Below are positions 1 to 8,073 of a DNA stretch of 8,833 bases, one piece after another; positions within the stretch are counted from its first letter, which is position 1, and every line of letters begins with the position of its first letter. The DNA is from Aquificaceae bacterium. GTDB taxonomy: Bacteria; Aquificota; Aquificia; Aquificales; Aquificaceae. The translations under genes were made by a program, and so were the position numbers. The DNA is taken from NCBI GenBank assembly GCA_026983685.1, contig JALSTO010000252.1, positions 1 to 8,833 on the forward strand, given 5' to 3'. The notes beneath the pieces were generated by a model, which worked only from the letters and a program-made list of their open reading frames with translations, searched no databases and was not told the origin of the DNA.

Positions 1-2
1 TT

Positions 3-65
3 GAGGTGGTTCACATCCTTTCTAAGGAGAGGAGAGAATTCCACCCAAAGCCTCTGTTATGGTAG
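3..65 (+). CDS. Possible 3' end of an upstream gene (MlaF-type ATPase by context only)
   Basis: Frame 3 is open from the window edge to a TAG at 63-65 and encodes about 20 residues ending HPKPLLW. The stop lies 13 nt before the ATG of the MCE gene, which is normal spacing inside an operon. MCE genes are often preceded by the ABC permease and ATPase of the same lipid transporter (mlaE, mlaF), so this could be the tail of the ATPase. The tail itself has no diagnostic motif, so that identity is context only. The stretch may also be noncoding leader. Confidence 0.3.
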   Translation, partial: EVVHILSKERREFHPKPLLW

Positions 66-78
66 AAAATATACACTG

Positions 79-1650
79 ATGACGTTGACGACGGAGATAA
101 AGCTCGGCGCCTTCGTCTTGGCTACGTCTATAGCCTTCGCTTTTCTTATACTGACCTTCGGTGAGGTCCCGTTTTTTAAGCCTGAGACAAAGAGGTACGT
201 CGTTTACTTCAGGGATGTTGGAGGGCTCTCTAAGGGAGCTGAGGTGAGAGTGGCCGGAATAAGGGCTGGGAAGGTGGAGGAGATAACCTTAGAGGACAGC
301 AGGGTCAAGGTTGTCTTCAACGTTGAGAAAAAGATAAGGCTCTTCAAAGACGCCTCTGCAAGCATAGGAACCTTGGGTCTTATGGGGGACAAGTACCTTG
401 CGGTGGATCCGGGAAGCCCCGAAGAGGGAGAGCTTAAAGAGGAAAGCACCCTTAAGACGGCTGAGGGAGTTGCTGACACCGACAGGTTGATAAGGGAGCT
501 GACCAGAACAGCGGAGAGCTTCAAACTCGTAGCCCAGAATCTCAACAGGATACTCACCGAAAACAGGGAAAACCTCAGGGAGACCATTGAGAACATGAAC
601 TCTCTGACCCAGACGCTCAGGAAGATAGCACAGGAGAACCGACAGAACCTCAAGGCCGTCCTCTCGCAGATGGCTCAGCTGACCCAGAGTCTAAGCCGGA
701 CACTGCCCGAGGCTGTTTCTTCCATAGACAGGCTTGCGGACGAGCTAGAGGCTATAGCTTCAGAGAACAGAGAGGACCTGAGGGCACTGGTAGCTAACCT
801 CAGAAGCCTGTCCGGGGAGCTGAAGGGAGAACTTCCCAGGCTTGTAAAGAACCTGAACGACCTGTCCGAAAACCTGAACGGGGTTGTGAAGGAGAACAGG
901 CGGGACCTGAAGGTCTCTATGAGAAACCTCGCCCAGCTGACCGAAAGGCTCAAGAGGAGCTCGGACAGGCTTGACAACATCCTCGCAAAGATTGAGAGCG
1001 GAGAGGGAACGATCGGAAAGCTCGTGACCGATGAGGAGCTCTACAGGAGTGTGTCCAAGGGAGCCAAACTGTTCGGAGAGGCGGGAGAGGTTATAACCAA
1101 GACAAAGATATTCGTTGGCTTCGGTGGGGAGGCTTACACAGGTGGGGATTCAAAGGGCTACATGTCTCTAAGAATTGAACCTGACAGAAGGACTTACTAC
1201 CTCGCCGAAGTTGTAGGAGACTCAAGGGGAAGGGTCTATACCGAGCAGATCGTTGGTGGGAATGAGATAGTTAAGAAGGAGTTCAAGCCTGAGTTTACAC
1301 TCCAGATAGCCAAGAAGTTCTTCTTCGGAAGAGAGAGGTACTTTGCGGTGAGGGCGGGTCTGAAAGAATCTACGGGTGGTGTCGGCTTTGACCTGTCTCT
1401 TGCCCCCAAGGTTAAGCTATACTCCGACCTGTGGGATACGGGAAGGAAGGACAGACCCGGAGAGAGTGGACTCGCTCCCAACCTTCAGGTGGGTGTTCAG
1501 CTCAGGATAAAGGGACCGCTTTACACGAGGTTCGGAGGAGATGACCTGTTAAACGACAAGCTCAGGGGAGCTTTTCTCGGTGCGGGCCTTGAGTTTTCGG
1601 AGGAGTATCTTAAGTATCTTCTCGGAGGAATGGGGCTTCCCTTTCCCTGA
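79..1650 (+). CDS. MCE-family (MlaD-like) lipid transport protein with coiled coil and C-terminal beta-rich domain
   Basis: Likely periplasmic substrate-binding component of an Mla-type ABC system that moves phospholipids between inner and outer membranes. From the ATG at 79 the protein is 523 residues. It has an N-terminal transmembrane anchor (about 8-28) and one MCE domain (about 40-116, with VGGLSKGAEVRVAGIRAGKV and the GLMGDKYLAV strand). A long coiled coil with repeated ENR..L motifs follows (about 134-306), then the GEGTIGKLVTDEELY segment typical of MCE tails (about 308-322). The last 175 residues or so are beta-rich and aromatic, with ESTGGVG (430-436) and GDDLLN (487-492), and end near LKYLLGG. 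E. coli MlaD is only about 180 residues, so this is a much longer type. The frame is open to base 1, but the start at 79 puts the anchor in the usual place; no clear Shine-Dalgarno precedes it. Family call is firm; the barrel is inferred. Confidence 0.9.
   Translation: MTLTTEIKLGAFVLATSIAFAFLILTFGEVPFFKPETKRYVVYFRDVGGLSKGAEVRVAGIRAGKVEEITLEDSRVKVVFNVEKKIRLFKDASASIGTLGLMGDKYLAVDPGSPEEGELKEESTLKTAEGVADTDRLIRELTRTAESFKLVAQNLNRILTENRENLRETIENMNSLTQTLRKIAQENRQNLKAVLSQMAQLTQSLSRTLPEAVSSIDRLADELEAIASENREDLRALVANLRSLSGELKGELPRLVKNLNDLSENLNGVVKENRRDLKVSMRNLAQLTERLKRSSDRLDNILAKIESGEGTIGKLVTDEELYRSVSKGAKLFGEAGEVITKTKIFVGFGGEAYTGGDSKGYMSLRIEPDRRTYYLAEVVGDSRGRVYTEQIVGGNEIVKKEFKPEFTLQIAKKFFFGRERYFAVRAGLKESTGGVGFDLSLAPKVKLYSDLWDTGRKDRPGESGLAPNLQVGVQLRIKGPLYTRFGGDDLLNDKLRGAFLGAGLEFSEEYLKYLLGGMGLPFP
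559..1020 (+). repeat. Protein-level tandem repeat: ENR..L coiled-coil units in the MCE protein
   Basis: Four units begin with ENR[E/Q/R][N/D]L at 559, 634, 763 and 892. The last three starts are exactly 129 nt (43 residues) apart; the first unit is 75 nt (25 residues). Units 2 and 3 share a Leu-Pro at unit positions 24-25. The first unit equals a full unit lacking about 18 residues. The DNA is well diverged, so this is old duplication kept at protein level. The lengths fit mixed coiled-coil periods: 25 = 7+7+11, 18 = 7+11, 43 = 3x7+2x11. Confidence 0.75.
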
Positions 1651-1669
1651 TATCTTCTTTAATTTATAT

Positions 1670-1674
1670 GAGGA
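1670..1674 (+). promoter_or_regulatory. Ribosome binding site (GAGGA) choosing the ATG at 1680
   Basis: GAGGA lies 5 nt before the ATG at 1680. The alternative in-frame ATG at 1668 overlaps this element and has only a T/A-rich stretch upstream, so 1680 is the better start for the aminopeptidase. Confidence 0.55.
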
Positions 1675-1679
1675 TAGCC

Positions 1680-2762
1680 ATGTATAGTGATCAGATAAGG
1701 GAACTTTACAGGACAAACCTCAAGGTGGGTGCCTACGACCGCCTTCTCGTGTTCACCGATGACGAGAAAGACTATCTGACCGAGCTTATTGAAGAATTTC
1801 TAAAGGTGGGAAGGGAGTTCACATCTCAGGTCAAGACCTTTGTCTATGAGTCAACCAAAACTCACGGAAAGGAGCCACCCGAGCCTCTGTGGAGGCTCAC
1901 CTTCGGAGACGAGGCTATTGATGAGCTGAAGCTCAGGGGTCTTCTGGACAGAATACTCTCAAAGGAGGACTATCCTCAGGAGGAGGTTATTTCCATACTG
2001 AAGGACAAGGTCGCTAATGTACCCAGCGTTGTCGTTGCATTCCCTTACTTTTCTACAACCCACACCTTTTACAGAAAGCTACTTACGGATGTGTTCGGTG
2101 CAAGATACGCCTCAATGCCCCTCTTTGACCCCACGATGTTCCTGACATCTATGAACGTTGACTGGAACTATGTAGCCAAGCTCAGCAGGGACATAGCGGA
2201 CGTACTGAGCGAGGCTGAGTGGGCTCACGTCGTCTCCGATTACGGAACAGACATAGAGTTCTCCCTGAAGGGAAGGAAAGGTATAGCGGATACGGGTCTG
2301 TTTCATAATCCCGGTGAGTTCGGAAACCTTCCTGCGGGTGAGGCTTTTACCGCTCCCGTTGAGACTGAAGCCTACGGAAGGCTTGTGATCCTGTACGCAC
2401 CCGACAGGGAGCTTGTCAGACCCATCACCTTCAAGTTCATAGACGGTGGCGTTGAAAGCATAGAGGGCTTTGAAGACTACAGGTACTTTATTGAGGATGT
2501 GTTCAAGAAGATGCCGGAGGCAAGGTTTATAGCGGAGTTTGGTGTTGGGACTAACCCTAAGGCTTCCAGACCTGATAATCTTCTTGAGGCGGAGAAGATA
2601 CTCGGAACGGTACACATCGCCATAGGCGATAATCACACCTTCGGTGGGATGAACAGGGTCGGTTTCCATACCGACTACGTTGTTTTTAAGCCGACAGTTC
2701 TTATAGGAGGAAAAGGATGGGAAAAAAAGCTGCTACTCAAAGGAAAACTCCAGAAGATATAA
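1680..2762 (+). CDS. M29-family (AmpS/AmpT-like) metallo-aminopeptidase
   Basis: Predicted cytoplasmic two-metal exopeptidase that removes N-terminal residues from peptides. From the ATG at 1680 it has 360 residues, shorter than the roughly 400-residue Thermus/Staphylococcus enzymes. M29 hallmarks are in order: NLPAGEAFTAP with ligand Glu221, AEFGVGTNPKA with Glu286, ILGTVHIAIGDN with His312, and FHTDYVV with His330 and Asp332, followed by the closing KPTVLIGGK strand. All expected metal ligands are present, so the enzyme should be active. The interval between the His312 and His330 regions looks short compared with what I recall for the Thermus enzyme, suggesting a compact subgroup. The start at 1680 is preferred over 1668 (adds MRIA) because of GAGGA. 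It follows the MCE gene by 29 nt. Its last 46 nt overlap the next gene in another frame. The physiological substrate is not evident. Confidence 0.88.
   Translation: MYSDQIRELYRTNLKVGAYDRLLVFTDDEKDYLTELIEEFLKVGREFTSQVKTFVYESTKTHGKEPPEPLWRLTFGDEAIDELKLRGLLDRILSKEDYPQEEVISILKDKVANVPSVVVAFPYFSTTHTFYRKLLTDVFGARYASMPLFDPTMFLTSMNVDWNYVAKLSRDIADVLSEAEWAHVVSDYGTDIEFSLKGRKGIADTGLFHNPGEFGNLPAGEAFTAPVETEAYGRLVILYAPDRELVRPITFKFIDGGVESIEGFEDYRYFIEDVFKKMPEARFIAEFGVGTNPKASRPDNLLEAEKILGTVHIAIGDNHTFGGMNRVGFHTDYVVFKPTVLIGGKGWEKKLLLKGKLQKI
2705..2710 (+). promoter_or_regulatory. Strong Shine-Dalgarno AGGAGG for the Crp/Fnr gene
   Basis: AGGAGG lies 6 nt before the ATG at 2717, inside the 3' end of the aminopeptidase gene. 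It is the best Shine-Dalgarno I saw in the window and fixes the regulator start despite the 46-bp overlap. It also lies 12 nt before the A-rich heptamer at 2723-2729. Confidence 0.8.
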
Positions 2763-3439
2763 AGGTTGAGCTGATAAAAAAGGTCCACCTCTTTGAAGAC
2801 CTTAACCCCGACGAGCTCAGGGAAGCGGTAAAGTACATGAGTTTTAAAGAGTATGAGAAGGGAGACTACCTCTTCTTTGAAGAGGATGCGGAGCCGGGTA
2901 TATTCATCCTCATAGATGGTCTCGTCAAGCTGATAAAGGAGACTCAGGACGGGAAGACGATAATAGTCAGGCTCGTTTTCCCGGGAGACGTGTTCGGCTG
3001 GATAGAGTGGGGGAAGAACACTCCCAAGAGCACCTACACCGCCATGGCGGTTCTAAAGACCAAAGTGCTCTACATATCCAATAAGGACTTCATAAACTTG
3101 GCTATAAAGTATCCCGCGGTGGCTATAAAGATGACCTGCGATGCAACCGCAAACCTGCTCCAGACCTATGAAATCCTGAAGAGCATAGCTTCAGGAAGGG
3201 TTGAGGAAAGGATAGCCAAGGTTCTCCTTGAGCTTGCGGACAGGATAGGTATAAAGAAGGACGGCAAGATAGTGATAAGGCTCCCCTTGACGAGGCAGGA
3301 TATAGCTGAAATGACGGGAACTACCGTTGAAACAGCCATAAGGGTTATGAGCAGATGGAAGAAGCAGGGGATAATAAATACCGAAAGGGGATACATTGAG
3401 ATAATAAACCGCAGGGAGCTTGAAAAGCTTTTGGTATAA
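2717..3439 (+). CDS. Crp/Fnr-family transcriptional regulator
   Basis: Cytoplasmic one-component regulator of 240 residues. It has an N-terminal cyclic-nucleotide-binding-type beta-roll (about 20-130, starting LFEDLNPDEL with a KGDYLFFEEDAEPGIFILIDGLV core), a dimer helix (about 131-160) and a C-terminal winged helix-turn-helix (about 160-235). The recognition region TRQDIAEMTGTTVETAIRVM keeps Glu205 and Arg209, matching CRP Glu181 and Arg185, but has Val at the CRP Arg180 position. The Fe-S cysteine cluster of FNR is absent: the only Cys is 141. The phosphate-binding segment is GDVFGW...PKST rather than the GELG...RSA of CRP, so cAMP binding is doubtful and the ligand is unknown. The start is set by AGGAGG and no other in-frame start is near. 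It overlaps the aminopeptidase by 46 nt, so translation is probably coupled. Targets cannot be read from the window. Confidence 0.9.
   Translation: MGKKAATQRKTPEDIKVELIKKVHLFEDLNPDELREAVKYMSFKEYEKGDYLFFEEDAEPGIFILIDGLVKLIKETQDGKTIIVRLVFPGDVFGWIEWGKNTPKSTYTAMAVLKTKVLYISNKDFINLAIKYPAVAIKMTCDATANLLQTYEILKSIASGRVEERIAKVLLELADRIGIKKDGKIVIRLPLTRQDIAEMTGTTVETAIRVMSRWKKQGIINTERGYIEIINRRELEKLLV
2723..2729 (+). other. A AAA AAG slippery heptamer in the aminopeptidase frame
   Basis: Seven A's at 2722-2728 are read as GAA AAA AAG in the aminopeptidase frame, giving the heptamer A AAA AAG used in dnaX-type -1 frameshifting. A -1 slip here enters the Crp frame exactly. AGGAGG lies 12 nt upstream. I found no convincing downstream hairpin, and Lys-rich starts such as MGKK produce A-runs by chance. 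Function is inferred and unproven. Confidence 0.35.
3038..3051 (+). repeat. 14-bp perfect palindrome inside the Crp/Fnr gene
   Basis: ACCGCCATGGCGGT equals its own reverse complement and stops at 14 bp (flanking C and T do not pair). It lies within codons for YTAMAV in the effector domain. It does not resemble the TGTGA- or TTGAT-type half-sites of known Crp/Fnr operators. It may be chance. Confidence 0.5.
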
Positions 3440-3450
3440 AATAGGGAAGC

Positions 3451-3854
3451 ATGGGCGTATTCAGGCTCTTCATCCTAATCGCAATCGTACTTTTAGTCTC
3501 CAGCATGTCCGAGCCCCTTCAGGTTCCACCGGAGCTGAGAAATCTTAGGGCTAAGGTTATAGACAGAAAGGGTGTGGTTCATGAGCTTACTTCCTTTATG
3601 TGTAATGAGGGAGGGTCCCTGAAGTTCAAGAAGGGAACCCTTGACTATAACGTGTCTTTATCCTCCATCAAGAGCATGGAGACCAAGGGTGAAGAGGAGG
3701 GAAGGGTTAAGGTTCTCGTCTCCTTCAGAGACGGGAAGAAGGAGGAGTTTGAGCTACCTTCTTCAACGAGGTGCACAGCCCAGAGCGATACGGGCTCAGT
3801 CAGCTTCTACATAAATGAGGTTAAGAAGATAGAGCTTCTCCAGGGAGACAGGAG

Positions 3855-3858
<4 letters not shown>
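3451..3858 (+). CDS. Small secreted protein with two similar beta-rich halves
   Basis: I do not recognise a named family. The 135-residue product has a hydrophobic N-terminal segment (about 4-18) like a signal peptide or anchor, followed by a likely periplasmic domain. That domain divides into two similar halves, about 34-79 and 86-132. Each has a V..(D)(R/D)(K/D)G strand, a Ser/Glu-rich strand ending in one Cys (Cys51, Cys108), and a closing G..(D/S)(Y/F)....(S/V)(I/K)K(S/K)(M/I)E strand. The two Cys could form a disulfide between halves. The start is ATG at 3451 with AGGGA just upstream. It lies 11 nt after the regulator and overlaps the CtpA protease start by 4 nt (ATGA), so the two are probably translationally coupled. 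A role with that protease is a guess from position only. Confidence 0.75.
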
Positions 3859-6468
<2,610 letters not shown>

Positions 6469-6472
<4 letters not shown>

Positions 6473-8037
6473 TCTCTAACCATCTCCATAAGGTCTTCCG
6501 CACCCCTGAGGGTGTTCTCGGTGGTTGTTCCAATAAGCCTCGCTACCTCCTGAACCTTCTCCTCGGGACTGAGGGTCCTCACCCTTATATAGGGTATGTC
6601 TCCTATGTAGAGCTTCTCGGTCACAAAGTTCACATCGCCGGCGGCACATATGGGCGCGGAGTGGGTTATAGCTATCACCTGCATCTTCTTGGAGAGCTTT
6701 CTGAGTAACTTCGCAAGCTTGACAGAAGTTTCACCGCTTACCCCAACGTCAACCTCGTCAAATATATAGGTACTCGTAGGTGGTTCTATAAGAGAGAGTG
6801 CCAGAAAGAGTCTGGTGAGCTCACCTCCAGAGGCAACCTCTTCTATGGGCTTTGGCTCGGTTCCATGGGCGGAGAAGAGAAGCCTTACTCTGTCGGAGCC
6901 ATATCTTCCTATTTCAGACTCAGTAACCTCAAACTTGATCTGGGCTCTCTCAAGGTTCAGCTCCTTGAGGACCTCACTGAGTCGGGTTTCCAGGCTCTTT
7001 GCAGCCTTCCTTCTTCTCCTGCTGAGCTCTCTACACAGTCTTTCAAGTTCAGCTTTGGTTTCTCTCAGGCTTTCCCTGAGCTCCTCTATCCTCTCCTCGT
7101 AGGTGTAGGACTCGGAGAGCTTCCGCTTGATGCTCTCGGACTCACGAACTATCTCCCCATAGCTCTTCCCGTATTTCTTCTCAAGCCTCTGAACTTTAAA
7201 GAGGAGCTCGTTTATCCGGTCTATCTCCTCCTGAGATAACTCAAAATCCCTCTCCCTGAGGCTTTCAACGATCTCAAGGAGCCTCTCCTTCATGAGAGAA
7301 AGCTCCTCAACCTCATTTTCTAGGGAAGAGTCTATCTCGCTGACCCGCAGGAGCGCCCTGAGGGCATGTCCCAGCTCTCCGTAGGCGGAAGGCTCCCCAT
7401 CGTAAAGGTGGGTGAGAACCTCAACCATGAGCTTCTTTATCTTCTCAAGGTCCTTGAGCTTCTCAGCTCTCTTCCTCAGCTCCTCAACCTGTTCAGGGGA
7501 GAGACCAACGTCCTCTATCTCTTTGAGCCTGAACTCAAGGAAATCCCTCTTCTGGAGCATCTCCTCTTTAAGAGAGAGGAGCCTATCAAGCTCCCTCCTC
7601 AGAGATAAGTAGTTGCTGTAAAGGGTTCCTACCTTTCCTGTCAGCTCCTCTAAGGAGGCGAATCTGTCCAGAACACTCCTCTGAAAGTCGCTCCTGAGAA
7701 GCTTAACAAACTCATTCTGTCCTTGAAGGGATACGTTCTCTTCCAGTAGCTCTCTGACCGTCCTTGCGGTAGTGCCCCTCCCGTTGAGGAAGTATCTGCT
7801 CCTTCCTCCTCTTATCTCCCTCCTCAGTATAACCGCTTCGCCGTCCTTCTCAAGCTCAACCTCAACAGCGGTCCCTTCGGGGAACTCCCCCTGTCTGCCC
7901 ATGACAAACTCAACCGCGGATATGGTCATTGACTTACCGGTACCCGTCTCACCCGAAATTATGTTCAGTCCCTCGCCAAACTCAAGCTCTAAGTCCTTGA
8001 TGAGCAGGAAATTTTCAATGCAAACCCTTCTGAGCAT
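6469..8037 (-). CDS. recN: DNA repair protein RecN
   Basis: SMC-like ATPase of double-strand-break repair and recombination, cytoplasmic and DNA-bound. From the ATG at 8037 it has 522 residues, slightly shorter than the usual 550 or so. Order of features: MLRRVCIENFLLIKDLELEF, Walker A GETGTGKS (29-36), a Q-loop-type VSLQGQNEF (where typical RecN has HGQHE), a long coiled coil (about 140-360) including the RecN-typical RLEKKYGKSYGEIV, ABC signature ASGGELTRLFLALS (about 402-415), Walker B TYIFDEVDVGVSG (about 423-435), ITHSAPICAAGD switch region, and C-terminal EEKVQEVARLIG. Alternative in-frame starts are ATG at 8067 and TTG at 8073 (a 12-residue extension rich in Pro/Ile). I prefer 8037 because RecN proteins begin at this point. 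It overlaps the Nudix gene by 4 nt and follows the protease gene closely. Confidence 0.95.
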
Positions 8038-8044
8038 AGGTATA

Positions 8045-8073
8045 AATATCGGAACTAAGGGTTCCATGTTCAA
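8045..8073 (-). promoter_or_regulatory. Possible recN promoter, TTGAAC-17-GATATT
   Basis: On the minus strand TTGAAC (8073-8068) is followed after 17 nt by GATATT (8050-8045), matching 4-5 of 6 bases to each sigma70 hexamer at ideal spacing. The expected start of transcription falls at about the ATG at 8037, so the message would be leaderless or nearly so. The -35 overlaps the stop codon of the upstream protease. Transcription could instead read through from that gene. Confidence 0.35.
8051..8065 (-). promoter_or_regulatory. Inverted repeat GGAAC-N5-GTTCC, candidate operator before recN
   Basis: Perfect 5-bp arms with a 5-nt spacer lie entirely inside the spacer of the candidate recN promoter, a classic repressor position. 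The core GAAC..GTTC resembles the Gram-positive LexA box but with a 5-nt rather than 4-nt gap. Five-bp arms occur by chance, so this is suggestive only. Confidence 0.3.

Noticed and set aside
1..78. Upstream extension of the MCE gene to the TTG at base 1
   Set aside because: It would place 26 polar residues before the membrane anchor, and another frame ends with a stop at 63-65 compatible with an upstream gene; ATG at 79 fits the family.
204..653. 149-codon minus-strand open frame opposite the MCE gene
   Set aside because: Antisense shadow of the coiled-coil/MCE coding sequence; low-complexity Ser/Leu product, no start signal or family motif.
2112..2669. 185-codon minus-strand open frame opposite the aminopeptidase
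   Set aside because: The opposite frame encodes intact M29 motifs; the antisense product shows no recognisable domain.
2713..2762. Frameshift error in the aminopeptidase at the A7 run
   Set aside because: All M29 motifs precede it, the tail after KPTVLIGGK is short, and the downstream regulator has its own AGGAGG and ATG; no sequence error is needed.
3435..3442. TATAAAAT just before the small secreted protein gene, -10-like
   Set aside because: No -35-like hexamer at 16-18 nt upstream and it overlaps the regulator's stop codon; the gene fits as an internal operon member.
6865..7239. Plus-strand open frames opposite recN
   Set aside because: Antisense to the RecN coiled coil and ATPase segment, which is intact; no own ribosome site or domain.
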